Part shown: positions 36,026 through 46,314 of the stretch, one piece after another | Numbering within the stretch: position 1 is the stretch's first letter | Layout: each line of letters opens with the position of its first letter | Assembly (NCBI RefSeq): GCF_016306625.1 | Contig: NZ_JACOII010000044.1 | Location: 62,001 to 126,000, forward strand | Length of the DNA: 64,000 nucleotides | Direction of reading: 5' to 3' | Origin: Xenorhabdus lircayensis | Lineage (GTDB): Bacteria; Pseudomonadota; Gammaproteobacteria; Enterobacterales; Enterobacteriaceae | Position numbers and translations under genes: made by a program | Notes under the pieces: model-generated | The model's input: the letters and a program-made list of their open reading frames with translations, nothing else | The model's database searches: none | Told to the model about the DNA's origin: nothing

Positions 36026-38113
36026 TTAAAAAGTTAATCGTCCCATTTTGGCTAATTCGCGTTCCAATGCCATTTCAATATTTTCATTGCTGACTTCGTT
36101 ATGACTATTTTCTGCGGCAAAAAATGAAGACAGTAAAGCAATATTGCGAATATTCGCCCCTGTCACACTTGTTCGTTGCGCTAATTTATCGAAATCTACA
36201 TCTTGGGCGATTTTTATATTTTCAGGCCAGATTTCCTGCCACATTTTCTTACGGATGACTTCATCCGGGTAAGTAAAGCGGGTAATAAAAGTAAAACGTC
36301 GATTAAAAGCGCTGTCCAAATGGCTGCGGTTATTGGTGGATAAAATGACTAGCCCCGGAAAATTTTCCAGCCGTTGCAGTAAATAAGAGACTTCAATATT
36401 GGCATGTCTGTCTTGCGCATTTTTGGTTTCGCTGCGTTTACCAAACAGGGCATCCGCTTCATCAAAGAATAAAACACCGGCATCCTGCTCGGCCAAATCG
36501 AAAATACGGGATAAGTTTTTTTCGGTTTCGCCGATATATTTATTCACGACGGTGGATAAATCCACTTTAATTAAGTCAACACCAATGTAATTCGCAATCA
36601 CTTCTGCCGCCATCGTTTTTCCGGTGCCGGAATCACCATAAAACAGGGCACTGATACCGGTACCATAACCAATCTTATCTTTAAACCCTCCCGCCAAGAC
36701 TTGTTCCCGATACTTAATGGCCGTGAATATTTCTTGTATCTGCTGGGCAATTTCATCGGAGACCAATAAATCGTTTAATGAACGTTTTGGGGTAATTCTC
36801 TGTGCCAATTGACCAAAATTTTGCTGTGCCCGTAAATTGAGAGCCTTGCGGATATCGCATTGCTGCAAGATATCTAAGGGGGCTCGCTGCTGTTGGTAAA
36901 GTTGGGCCTCTTGCAAAATCAATGGCAGGGTTTCGGGATTAAACGCGTAACGTTGGCTTAAGGCGATGACATCAATATCATTTGAACAGTTATTGGGTAA
37001 GCGGGCCGTCAATAATCTGGCTTTTTCCACCGAGGTAAAAACAGGCATTTCGATCAGTAATGTCGATATCTTTTTCAGCCATACTAACGGTGAATAGGGT
37101 TCGACCAGACAAATAACCCTCAATTCAGGTTGATTCAATAAGGCTGATAGGGAATCCAGTAGCTGTTTATTCTGTTCTGCAAATAAGCAAAAATTTCGCA
37201 ACAATAAACAGGCACCACGTATACGAGTCTCCCGCAAAATAGGCTTTATTTGGGAGAACAGGGTATTATCATCGTTATCAGCCAGTTTAGCCATATCCAC
37301 TAACAGCGTTTGCCGCTGTTCTGATGCCATCATATTGGCAATCGCATAGGCTCTGGCACTGCCCGCCATGCCCCGTAACAAAATAATAGGCCGAATATCA
37401 TCGTGATCAGATAACAATACGTTACCCAGTTCTTGTTTTAAGCCTGCGGGATAACTGCCAATTTCTGTGGGCGTTATCCACTCAGCACAATGTTCTAAAG
37501 CAGGCGTAATATAGTGATGTCCAAGTAAAAAATGATATACGCCGCTGTCAGTGATAAAGGATGTCTGGAGCCAAGATAATGTTTTTTGGCGGCTATCAAT
37601 AGATAATAGCTGGCAGCCAATCAAGGGGGATCGGTGCAGAAAACTGGCCTGCTGTGCCTGTTTTTCCGGCATTGAGCGGCAAAATAATTCCAGCGCCAGC
37701 GCAAAAGAGGGAAGTCGGGATTGTTGTTCTCCCTGAATCAGCGCAAACAGTTGATAATAGCGGCTATCGAAATGGGGCAGCAAACCCAGCAGCAAAACAT
37801 CTCTTTCAAAATCAGTCAGTTCAAAACGTGTAATCAGGTCAGTTAATCGGGATGCCACGGGCGTGACGGTTTGCGGTATTGCCAGACAATCATCGTTGAG
37901 CCAGTGAGGTTTACCCTGTGGATTATCCAGTCTGTCTATAACATCTTCTTCGCTTAGCAGGAACTCATCAAAGAGGTCACTTCGCTGACCTGATATGCAA
38001 TGAAAATGGTATTGAAGAACCAGATCGATACGTTCCAGTTGGCTAAATAAAAATGCCAGATCAGGGTCACTATTTTGCTTAAATAAATCAGAGAAAACAG
38101 GTGCTGTATTCAT
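36026..38113 (-). CDS. pvc15: eCIS AAA+ ATPase (Afp15/Pvc15)
   Basis: This 695-aa cytoplasmic AAA+ protein has a long N-terminal region typical of Afp15/Pvc15 and a C-terminal ATPase domain with Walker A YGDSGTGKT, Walker B VLFFDEADALFGKRSE, a sensor-1 STNNRS and an arginine-finger region SAFNRRF. In PVC-type systems it is needed for particle assembly and for loading payload into the tube; it is not part of the finished particle. It lies between the tape measure and the cap genes in the usual order. Confidence 0.9.
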   Translation of the reverse strand: MNTAPVFSDLFKQNSDPDLAFLFSQLERIDLVLQYHFHCISGQRSDLFDEFLLSEEDVIDRLDNPQGKPHWLNDDCLAIPQTVTPVASRLTDLITRFELTDFERDVLLLGLLPHFDSRYYQLFALIQGEQQSRLPSFALALELFCRSMPEKQAQQASFLHRSPLIGCQLLSIDSRQKTLSWLQTSFITDSGVYHFLLGHHYITPALEHCAEWITPTEIGSYPAGLKQELGNVLLSDHDDIRPIILLRGMAGSARAYAIANMMASEQRQTLLVDMAKLADNDDNTLFSQIKPILRETRIRGACLLLRNFCLFAEQNKQLLDSLSALLNQPELRVICLVEPYSPLVWLKKISTLLIEMPVFTSVEKARLLTARLPNNCSNDIDVIALSQRYAFNPETLPLILQEAQLYQQQRAPLDILQQCDIRKALNLRAQQNFGQLAQRITPKRSLNDLLVSDEIAQQIQEIFTAIKYREQVLAGGFKDKIGYGTGISALFYGDSGTGKTMAAEVIANYIGVDLIKVDLSTVVNKYIGETEKNLSRIFDLAEQDAGVLFFDEADALFGKRSETKNAQDRHANIEVSYLLQRLENFPGLVILSTNNRSHLDSAFNRRFTFITRFTYPDEVIRKKMWQEIWPENIKIAQDVDFDKLAQRTSVTGANIRNIALLSSFFAAENSHNEVSNENIEMALERELAKMGRLTF

Positions 38114-38149
38114 AAATTATTACTCAAACTAAATGATTGTAATCGAGGG

Positions 38150-39805
38150 TTATAACCACGTGATGGTGATGGGGTGTTTCAACCAGCTAAAACTCGCTAT
38201 ATTCATTGGCCACGGCCATTTGCTTATCAGTGCATCGTAAACTTCGGGTTGGATATGAATGTTTGTTACACCGTTCAATTCACTCAACTCCCCGGACCGT
38301 TGCAGAAATAAGTGACGCACATCGCTTGCGCCCATTTTTTTCCAGGCCGGAAGTTGTATAAGGTTTTTTTCCAGCCATTGGTTGATGGCCGCTCGCTGTC
38401 CTGGTTCTGGTGAACGCCATAGCGCGTTGTCATTTATGGGGAGGCCACAGAGCACTTTATTGAGTGTCAGCCGCCATGCAGGTATTTCCTCTTCGGCCCA
38501 AATCAGCCAATCAAGTAAACAGACGGCCTCTCTTTGCGCTTCAAGGCTGATAAATCGGTTTGTATCCAATAAATCAAAGGTACGGAAAAATGTTGGCAAT
38601 AATGGCCATAAAATCATGCAACCGGCATTACTGATGGGTAAAATGGACTGTGCCGATGGAGTTTGGATCCTATTACCCGATTGTATGGATGATATTTGCG
38701 TTGATGAAGCCGATTTCAGTAATTTCCTGTGTTGCTCCCTGTTTTGTAAAGTTGCAGGGTTTTGTTCTCCAGTATTTTTAATCAGGCCACAATCCCATTG
38801 TGCGGGAGCTATCTTAGAATAGGTTTGCGCAGGCTGTTGTGAAAACGTCTGTGTTGTTTCAATCCGTGTATTGGCTCTCAAAATATCTGGTGGATTTTTG
38901 CTATTTGCTGCGGCATTTTTTACAGATATCAGGTTATCTTGATTTTGTAATATTCTTTTCTCCGACTGTGTAGCGTTTATAGTTTTCATTTGATGCTGAA
39001 GATAATGTTCGGCAGCTAAACTCAGTTTTTTGGGTGTTACTTTTGTATCTGTGATTGCCTGCGCTTGCGAATCAACAAATTCGGATGTTGTTGTTTTAGT
39101 AAATAACTGACAAAGCATACTAAGAACGTCTGGCTGACAGATCTGAATTAAGCGACTTAGCCCCGCAGGTTGTAAGCAGTGTTTGGCTAATATAGGTAGC
39201 CATTGTTGTGGTTTAAGACTAATATTTTCTATTAGCCAAGAGCTGAATTCAACATTTTCTATATGTTTCCATGAAATCGGTAATTTCCAGATTCCATGTT
39301 TTAAATAATTATTAATATACTCTAATGCAGATTTTTCTAAATCTAACTTATTGGATGTGATTAAATTACATTGAGATATTGGTGGGATCTTACTTACAGA
39401 TTTGATTTTTCCTGAATTTGATAAGTTGATATCAGTTTTCTTTTTTAAGTTTTGTTTTAGTTCATGGGTTTTGTTTTCTAGCTCCCTTTCTAATCGCCCA
39501 ATAAATTCTCGCTCAAAATTTTCGAAATTTATCTCTCCAAGATCAAAAATTAATTTTTCCAATAAATAATTATAGTTCTTGGTTTTTAATTTTTCCACTT
39601 TTCCATTAATCAAATCACGTAATTTTAATTTGAATGAGTTAGAGCATTTTTCAAATATTTTATCACCATAACACTTTTCTATTTCAAGTACGATTGATAA
39701 TTTACCAATCACACTATTGGAATTTATTTTGTGATCTTTTTTCACAATAGTAGTCGCTTTACATTCCATCATTGGAGTTAATGGGCGAAAAATATTAACG
39801 CCCAT
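38150..39805 (-). CDS. pvc14: eCIS tape-measure protein (Afp14/Pvc14), short form
   Basis: This 551-aa protein is recognised by position between fibre and ATPase genes and by a CIS tape-measure-like start: IGKLSIVLEIEKCYGDKIFE, conserved LIFDLGEINFENFEREF, then ESALEYINNYLKHG and a C-terminal VYDALISKWPWPMNIASFSWLKHPITITWL-type ending (GWLTQRPMQL-like in others). The middle (about 250-400) is low-complexity and Gln/Ser-rich. Afp14 of Serratia, as I recall it, is several times longer; length here would predict a shorter or differently measured particle. No strong ribosome site precedes ATG 39805, and the fibre stop is 10 bases upstream. Confidence 0.75.
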   Translation of the reverse strand: MGVNIFRPLTPMMECKATTIVKKDHKINSNSVIGKLSIVLEIEKCYGDKIFEKCSNSFKLKLRDLINGKVEKLKTKNYNYLLEKLIFDLGEINFENFEREFIGRLERELENKTHELKQNLKKKTDINLSNSGKIKSVSKIPPISQCNLITSNKLDLEKSALEYINNYLKHGIWKLPISWKHIENVEFSSWLIENISLKPQQWLPILAKHCLQPAGLSRLIQICQPDVLSMLCQLFTKTTTSEFVDSQAQAITDTKVTPKKLSLAAEHYLQHQMKTINATQSEKRILQNQDNLISVKNAAANSKNPPDILRANTRIETTQTFSQQPAQTYSKIAPAQWDCGLIKNTGEQNPATLQNREQHRKLLKSASSTQISSIQSGNRIQTPSAQSILPISNAGCMILWPLLPTFFRTFDLLDTNRFISLEAQREAVCLLDWLIWAEEEIPAWRLTLNKVLCGLPINDNALWRSPEPGQRAAINQWLEKNLIQLPAWKKMGASDVRHLFLQRSGELSELNGVTNIHIQPEVYDALISKWPWPMNIASFSWLKHPITITWL

Positions 39806-39815
39806 TGTTAAAAAA

Positions 39816-41096
39816 TTATAACTTCATAATAAATGCTAAAATATAGTAAGGTGGGATAACATCTGTTATATGATTATGCGGGTTAGCTTTAGCGTCAGCC
39901 TCATGTGAGTGTCCTTTTCCTTCCCCCCTAGAGGAAGTATAAGGATAGTATGGGTTATTCAGGGTATAAGAAATTAAAGATCTTGGAACGAAGGCATTGT
40001 TTGACATATAACCATTTTCTAATCTGTTATCAATCTGATAACTATCTTCACCTGTTAAATAATAACCATTTCTAAACCCTGTACTATTATAATAAGGCAT
40101 TCCTCCAGAATGTTCATGTTTAGGCATCTGGGACACAGTTAATGCAGTAAATTTTATTTTAACATTAACAGAAACTACTTTATTATCACTATATTTATTA
40201 CACTGCTTATTGCTACCTGAACCTGATAATGTAGCACTGTTTTTAGAGTTTATATCATTGATTTTTCCACCTAAAATAAATCGATCAATTAAGTTTGGTG
40301 TGTCATTGTCTCCATCACATAATGCCCAGCCTTGTGGTATTGTCGAGCCTGAAAACATCATAATCATACCTTTTGGCAATACAGTGTTAGGATCGATGCC
40401 GATCCCACTGTTATCTACTTTGATGCCATTTCCCGTCTTAACATACACACCCGCTGAATCATTGATAAGGCCACCAGCCTCTTTAACTTTAACATCCAGA
40501 CCATCTCCAAGCTTAATTCCCCAGCCAAGCCTTACTTTTACGCCTGAACTATCAACACCGATGCTTTTGTCAGTGGATTTAATCTCTAATCCACCATCCT
40601 TATTAAATTGTACTCCATTTCCTAATTCTTTTAGGGCTATACCATCAGTATTAACAACCAACCCTTTATTGGCCGCGGCTTTGGCAGAAATGCTATTCGT
40701 GTTAACGGTAATGCCATCCCCCTGACCGACACAAATACCATTTATTTTATTTTCCAAACCACTACCTAAATCAACTACTAACACCTCGTCATGCAACATT
40801 AACGGGCTATAGTCTTTCTTGTCATATTTCTCATTTAATTTTAACTGTAAAAGCCCATCTTCGTCCAAACGCATTCCTTTTGCCGGGCCATTTTGATTGG
40901 GAGCTTGTCCAGTTGCTTTGCGTCCAACATCTGCAATATCAATTAATTGATCGAAATCAGTTTGTAAAGGAATACTGCCGTCTTTAAATTTATCTTTTAA
41001 TTTATCAGTTTCAGGCCCAACACCTTTTTCATTAGATAAAGTTTGTTGAACTTGTCTTTTTGCAGAATAACGAATTTCTTTCACGGTTAACCCCAT
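39816..41096 (-). CDS. pvc13: eCIS tail fibre (Afp13/Pvc13-like)
   Basis: This 426-aa fibre has an N-terminal attachment part (SIPLQTDFDQLIDIADVGRKATGQ), a shaft of short repeats rich in GI/GL-VNTDG and GVKV/GIKVDNSG motifs that should trimerise as a beta-helical stalk, and a tail-collar-like tip (KGMIMMFSGSTIPQGWALCDG). It ends in HSHEADAKANPHNH and PPYYILAFIMKL. The His-rich tip may bind metal, as in phage T4 gp12-type tips. In Afp/PVC the fibres recognise the target cell. It is paralogous to the gene at 54922-56265 at both ends but differs in the shaft. Confidence 0.82.
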   Translation of the reverse strand: MGLTVKEIRYSAKRQVQQTLSNEKGVGPETDKLKDKFKDGSIPLQTDFDQLIDIADVGRKATGQAPNQNGPAKGMRLDEDGLLQLKLNEKYDKKDYSPLMLHDEVLVVDLGSGLENKINGICVGQGDGITVNTNSISAKAAANKGLVVNTDGIALKELGNGVQFNKDGGLEIKSTDKSIGVDSSGVKVRLGWGIKLGDGLDVKVKEAGGLINDSAGVYVKTGNGIKVDNSGIGIDPNTVLPKGMIMMFSGSTIPQGWALCDGDNDTPNLIDRFILGGKINDINSKNSATLSGSGSNKQCNKYSDNKVVSVNVKIKFTALTVSQMPKHEHSGGMPYYNSTGFRNGYYLTGEDSYQIDNRLENGYMSNNAFVPRSLISYTLNNPYYPYTSSRGEGKGHSHEADAKANPHNHITDVIPPYYILAFIMKL

Positions 41097-41139
41097 AAAC
41101 TATATTTAATTTAAAATTGTGATTGGTAGATATTTTTTC

Positions 41140-44046
41140 TTACTCGTTCTCTTTAGGAACATAGAACAATTCATTCTGGTTTATCTTATCGGTATTCCAC
41201 TGATCGTTATTTTTACCGACAACTTCCTCTCTTTGGTGCGGTGTAGCAATTCGCATTGTTCCTATTCCTTTTAAAGAGGAAGGCAATTTACCCAATGTCA
41301 GGCTTTCCAGAATCGAATAGGCAGAATCACCCAGTGGTGCTCCGTTATTTTGCCAACGTTGGTAAGTCGTGCCGAAATTTAAAAACGCTTCCCGATCCAT
41401 CCAATGAATAATCATGGAAATATGGGCCGGGAATTCGGTAAGAATGGTTTCTTTTACCCACTCTTCTAATTTATAGGGATCAACACCGGGAACTTTAATT
41501 AAATCACTGTTTACCACCACGCTGATAACAAATGAAAAACGATCGGTTTTTTCATACTCTTCACCTGAAAAATGCCAATTGTAACGCCATGCTTCTTCCG
41601 GAGCAGGGAATGTCAATTTCGAACTATCCTGACGTTCAATAATCAAGGTACCCTTGATGCGATCAAAGCTGACAACTTTGGCATACAATTTTTCTGAGTC
41701 ATCAGGATATTCCTGTGTGACACCGACTATCCCTAAATGTTTGGTCAGGGTAATTTCATTACCTACCGCAATCAGGGACGGGAAGGGAGTTTGCGCTGTA
41801 CGGGTCAGGCACCGCTGGTTGTCAGGCAATGGTTTGCCATTCAGGGATTGATCTCTATCGTAGGCCAGACGGTAGTTCATATCTTCCATCCAGACCACGC
41901 CGTTTTGCCAGAACAGTTTTTTTGCTTTGGCGGCGGTCATTACCCGTTCCAGATTGTATTCCAGTTGAGCGCTATTACCTATGTCCAGCCAAAATTGATC
42001 CCCCTCGGCTTTGACTATCATCTGACCACGCACTGTAAATTGGATGTTGCCCTGTTCACCTTCATAGAGGATTAAATTTATCACTTGCCCCTGTCTCAGC
42101 TTGCCATTAATACCGGCTTGCTTAATCACCAGATAATGCTGATCAGTCTGGCTCTTTTTCTCCTCTGTTACCAAGTCCGGCTTCTGCTCTATATCAAACT
42201 GGCTATTGGGCTTGATTGGCAGCAATGCCCGATGCTCCACCAGATAAAAAGGCAGTTGCCTCAGGTCAGGTTCCGGTTTAAATAGCTCCCCGCCTAGCCC
42301 CATGCGGGCAGCAATGCGTTTTTGTAGCGACGAAACCTGATCAATACGAATATTGGCACGGTGATAAGTTAATGTCGGTTGTTGAGCCAGATAGCCCTGT
42401 TGCACGACGCGAAAATCATTAATGTCGACGGTAAAGGTACGCGGTGCCCTCTGGGTGCCAAAGTACCCAAGCAGATAATTGACGATATCCAGTTCGTGAT
42501 CGCTATCGTGCGCTATCTGTTTTAACAGTGCCTTTAATGCCGGAGCGTAATCCTGATGGGCTTCATCATTGACAGAACCTGGTTTAAACGGCCATTGATC
42601 GCCCCAGACTTCATATCCCTCACGCTGAAAAGCCAACAACTGTGGCAGCATGGCAATTTGCTGACAGCCGCAAGCCAGCAGTTGTTCAAATGGCAGCATA
42701 AACTGATGAAGTGACAACAAGCGTTGGGCATGTTCACTCTCAGACAAGGGTTGTTGTAACTCATAGCAAGCGGGCAGCGTATCGCTGACGGGATAATAAC
42801 GATCCACATTGCGATGCCGACCGTAAGGTAATATCACGGGTTTATTCTGAATCAGGAGAGGATTGGGCAAACTGTCCCGAATTTGTTGTTCATCAACCGT
42901 GACACTGATCCCGCCTTTGGCGATCATCCTGAGCGGGCCATCAGGTTGTGCCAATTGATGGATCGGATCTTGGCCCCACAGGCGAGGATAGTAGCCTTCT
43001 TTAATTGACCACGACCAGGTATCCCCTTCAACCGACTCAATCAGGTTTTTATCAAAACCTTCATCCAACCGAAGGCGATTGACACTCTGAACACCTTTAA
43101 TCTCAAGCAGTTTATTAACCAGCCGGCTAAGATTGAGGATGATCCGTTTGGTATAGTCACGGGCTGTCGGCAATTCAGGGATCCAGCCATGTTGTAATTG
43201 TGGCCCTTCAAAGATTTCATCATTGCGCATTCCGGCATCTTGCAGCGTTTCAGTGTGGTAACGCTGTGCCTCAGGCATCAGATACTGCTCTGCGGTGCTA
43301 TAGACGGCAGCAAAAATACCAGCGATATCCTGTACATCGTCATCCAGTTCGATATCCAATAATAGCGGGAAATCAACCGGTTTTGACCAGATAATCTGAC
43401 TGACTGACTCCCCAATATTGCGGTTTTGGGTCAAAAAGTCTGTCAATTGCTGGGTAGCTGCTGTCAGGTTCTCCTGCGTACAACGGGTCGGTTCCAGATA
43501 GAGCCAGTAATTTCCCCGCAGTGTAAACTCTTTTGCTCCTTCATGACTGACAAAACTATATTCCCTTTTGGTTGCATCATACCAATAGGTATAGCCTTGC
43601 TTTTCCGGCTCACGTACCAATTGCACGTTACGGAACAGAAAATCGTCTTTATCCTGTGGAGTAGTTTTCCTTTCACAGTCCATAGTTTTTTTGTCACAGT
43701 CACTGCTATGCAAATCCAGTAATGCTTTTCGATAATCATCGGTAGTGATTGGCCCACAAGTCAGCGTTTTATGGGGACCAAAGTCTGCGGGGAAAATCCC
43801 TCCATCCTTATCCTGTTTTTCTGGTACAGGAGTCAGCAAATCTTTCAGGGGAAGGGTATGGCGGTAAGCCAAATCTGATACACCGTAGCTGAGTCCTTCC
43901 AGAAAGGTAACTCCGGGGTCGTGTTCCGCTGTATCGCTCCACTGTTTTCCGGCCTGTTGCTCAACCACCTGATGAGCCTGTTCCAGCAAGGTATCAAAGT
44001 GAATATCGTCTTTCACTTTGTGAAACAGTGCATCTTGATTATTCAT
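41140..44046 (-). CDS. pvc12: eCIS baseplate wedge protein (Afp12/Pvc12)
   Basis: This 968-aa baseplate protein is recognised by size, position and the start FDTLLEQAHQVVEQQAGKQW followed by HDPGVTFLEGLSYGVSDLAYR, which recurs in Afp12-like proteins. It pairs with the preceding Afp11 homologue to form the gp6-like wedges around the spike. The C-terminal portion has the GDSAYSILESLTLGKLPSSLKG segment. Its start overlaps the upstream gene by eight bases with AGGAAATAACG before the ATG. A DCDKKTM/DCERKTT duplication occurs near residues 114-128. Confidence 0.88.
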   Translation of the reverse strand: MNNQDALFHKVKDDIHFDTLLEQAHQVVEQQAGKQWSDTAEHDPGVTFLEGLSYGVSDLAYRHTLPLKDLLTPVPEKQDKDGGIFPADFGPHKTLTCGPITTDDYRKALLDLHSSDCDKKTMDCERKTTPQDKDDFLFRNVQLVREPEKQGYTYWYDATKREYSFVSHEGAKEFTLRGNYWLYLEPTRCTQENLTAATQQLTDFLTQNRNIGESVSQIIWSKPVDFPLLLDIELDDDVQDIAGIFAAVYSTAEQYLMPEAQRYHTETLQDAGMRNDEIFEGPQLQHGWIPELPTARDYTKRIILNLSRLVNKLLEIKGVQSVNRLRLDEGFDKNLIESVEGDTWSWSIKEGYYPRLWGQDPIHQLAQPDGPLRMIAKGGISVTVDEQQIRDSLPNPLLIQNKPVILPYGRHRNVDRYYPVSDTLPACYELQQPLSESEHAQRLLSLHQFMLPFEQLLACGCQQIAMLPQLLAFQREGYEVWGDQWPFKPGSVNDEAHQDYAPALKALLKQIAHDSDHELDIVNYLLGYFGTQRAPRTFTVDINDFRVVQQGYLAQQPTLTYHRANIRIDQVSSLQKRIAARMGLGGELFKPEPDLRQLPFYLVEHRALLPIKPNSQFDIEQKPDLVTEEKKSQTDQHYLVIKQAGINGKLRQGQVINLILYEGEQGNIQFTVRGQMIVKAEGDQFWLDIGNSAQLEYNLERVMTAAKAKKLFWQNGVVWMEDMNYRLAYDRDQSLNGKPLPDNQRCLTRTAQTPFPSLIAVGNEITLTKHLGIVGVTQEYPDDSEKLYAKVVSFDRIKGTLIIERQDSSKLTFPAPEEAWRYNWHFSGEEYEKTDRFSFVISVVVNSDLIKVPGVDPYKLEEWVKETILTEFPAHISMIIHWMDREAFLNFGTTYQRWQNNGAPLGDSAYSILESLTLGKLPSSLKGIGTMRIATPHQREEVVGKNNDQWNTDKINQNELFYVPKENE

Positions 44047-46231
44047 CGTTATTTCCTCGGCATTGCAGCTTATTGTCTGCTTCCCAGACTAAAATCAGCA
44101 CCTCATTATCTTTGGCTTCCACCGATGTGGTGATATCACTGCCTTTAGCCTCATCCGACCGGCGCAACGTCAGACATGTGACCCGCTCAACCAGCGGCTG
44201 CTGTTGAATGGTCGCCAGTAACTGGTAATAGTTAATGCTGTTATTCAACATAACGGGTCGCTGCTCATCGACGCTCCAGGGCATATACGCCTCACTGAGT
44301 TGTTGTCGTAGCTGGCGATAGCCAAAATCGTTGTTAACATCCGGCTTAAAAACCACCGTGTAATTAATGTTCACATCAACATATTGGGGATTGTTGATCT
44401 TAATCTCAGCCCAGGGAGAGCCTTTTTGCTGTAACCATTCTGTCATTCCTTGCAGACGTGCCGGGTTTAGCACCGGACGCAAAGGATCATCGCTGTCGTT
44501 ATATCGGTTGGCGGGGATGATTGTCAGCTTTTGTTCCTTCAATGCCGGTACTCGGGTGAGTTCATCATTGTCGGGGTACTTAACATCAAAAATGCTGACA
44601 TAATGCTCTTTTAACAGTGTCGCCATATTGCCCCAGGTTAAGGCCCGGTTACGGTGGGACAGGTGTTGGGCTCCCCGTTCAAAAAAAGCGCTGTCGGTTT
44701 CCGGTACACGTCCATTCCATGACGCCCAAGGCTGGCTGATTGAAGCCACGACAATGATGGGTTCAACCGGACGCTGAATAGTGCCTGCCGGTAATGGCGT
44801 TAAGAAATGGCTGTGACTGATGCTATCGGCATTCACCAATGTTGCTGTCAGGGCATTATAGATCAGGCCGCATAACCAAGGGTTTTTCCCCCATGAGCCT
44901 TCGTGTGTAGGGATGGTCACGACTGCCTTTAACCAATAGCGTCCCGTTGGCATTGTTGTTGCCTGATTGGACGCGTCAGCGGGCAGTACAACCTGCCAGG
45001 TGCCATCTTGATACAGATGTTCGGTTTTATCATTGACCCACGCATCCAATGCAGTCCATTGGTTCTTTTGGTTCAGGTAATACCAGGAAACTTTTTCGGG
45101 TTGCTGCGGTGATTTCAATTTCCAATATAGCGACAGGGTTTGTCCCGGTTCGATGTCAGTGATACCAAGATATAAAGCGGGATTTTTTGCCAATGGCTCA
45201 ATCTCATGGCGATAACCAAAGGGGGTTAGGTGATACGTTTCGAACGAGGCTTTATTTACGGCTTTTTCTTGCACTTTGAGTTCTGTCACCGCAGGCAGTG
45301 CTTGGCTGTCTTTGTTCTGTAGCCTGAGTACCGGCTGGGCGAAAACAAGGTTATCCAGATCTTCTGGGGCACTGATTGCCGGTTCTTTTTCTGAAAGCGT
45401 CAGTATGACTTCTTTTTTATTTCCCCCGGCAGTTAACGTTAAGGCCAGCCATTGATTGCCACTACTGATTTGTGCCACCAGATTTTGGCTATCCATGTCT
45501 TTCTCAAAGGTAACAGTTATCTTTCTTGTTCCTTCCTCCATCGCCAACTGCGCAGAGCTGATCAACACTCCGCCCAGCACAGATTTATCCTGATCCGTTT
45601 CACTGAATAACCGTATCCCGCCAGATGGCAATGATAACTGTGCTTGTGAATCCCAGGGAGCAGCGGTCATCCATTGCTGTTGTTCTTTATTCCGTAACCA
45701 GTACAAATCACTGATATAGCCCCGGTTCGCCAACAAACTGGCATCCAGCGCATATTGCAAGGCATTGCCTTGTTCATCTTGTCCCGCTTCGAACAGGGTA
45801 CCTTTAGTGATCAGTTGCTCTGTCACGGTTGAATTCAGTTCCACCGATAAGGCAACTTGATCGGATTGCGCCGGACGGGGGGACAGCCCCAAAAGCGCCC
45901 GATAATAAAGATTACGATGCGCCGCAGGTAAGGTATTTAATAAGGATATTGGGGTTTCCAATAATCTCAATACGGCCAATAGAAAAGCCTGATGAGGTAA
46001 TAATTCTCCATTGGCTTCGATTTCCCCTTGATATAATTCGGCCAGTTTCTCTGGCGTATTATTCGCCATAAAGAAAAAGTCATTCCAATGCTTACCGTCC
46101 TGATTAAAGGGAATTACTTGGGCGTACTTTTCAATATATTGGAGTAATTGCAAACTGGCTCGATTATCTAATTTAAAATCGCTCATCGGCACCAAGTCTG
46201 ACAATTTATTATTTAACTCAGTTGATTCCAT
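44039..46231 (-). CDS. pvc11: eCIS baseplate wedge protein (Afp11/Pvc11, gpJ-like)
   Basis: This protein of about 730 aa has the baseplate-J-like features of Afp11: an early FFMANNTPEKLAELYQGE, LGLSPRPAQSDQVALSVEL, FERGAQHLSHRNRALTWGN and a C-terminal VDVNINYTVVFKPD followed by RQLSEAYMPW. I place the start at ATG 46231 (MESTELNN), which has AGGTGA six bases upstream. A longer frame from GTG 46282 adds 17 residues without a ribosome site. Together with Afp12 it forms the baseplate ring that holds the sheath. Confidence 0.87.
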   Translation of the reverse strand: MESTELNNKLSDLVPMSDFKLDNRASLQLLQYIEKYAQVIPFNQDGKHWNDFFFMANNTPEKLAELYQGEIEANGELLPHQAFLLAVLRLLETPISLLNTLPAAHRNLYYRALLGLSPRPAQSDQVALSVELNSTVTEQLITKGTLFEAGQDEQGNALQYALDASLLANRGYISDLYWLRNKEQQQWMTAAPWDSQAQLSLPSGGIRLFSETDQDKSVLGGVLISSAQLAMEEGTRKITVTFEKDMDSQNLVAQISSGNQWLALTLTAGGNKKEVILTLSEKEPAISAPEDLDNLVFAQPVLRLQNKDSQALPAVTELKVQEKAVNKASFETYHLTPFGYRHEIEPLAKNPALYLGITDIEPGQTLSLYWKLKSPQQPEKVSWYYLNQKNQWTALDAWVNDKTEHLYQDGTWQVVLPADASNQATTMPTGRYWLKAVVTIPTHEGSWGKNPWLCGLIYNALTATLVNADSISHSHFLTPLPAGTIQRPVEPIIVVASISQPWASWNGRVPETDSAFFERGAQHLSHRNRALTWGNMATLLKEHYVSIFDVKYPDNDELTRVPALKEQKLTIIPANRYNDSDDPLRPVLNPARLQGMTEWLQQKGSPWAEIKINNPQYVDVNINYTVVFKPDVNNDFGYRQLRQQLSEAYMPWSVDEQRPVMLNNSINYYQLLATIQQQPLVERVTCLTLRRSDEAKGSDITTSVEAKDNEVLILVWEADNKLQCRGNNDE

Positions 46232-46314
46232 AATATCACCTGTGTGGCACAGAGATTCCTCTGTGAATAAAGGATTATTCACACTGTTTAATTTCGATTT
46301 TTTCAGCCAAGGCC

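Noticed and set aside
38382-38822. 146-codon plus-strand ORF
   Set aside because: It is antisense to the tape-measure gene, with no family features and no start signal.
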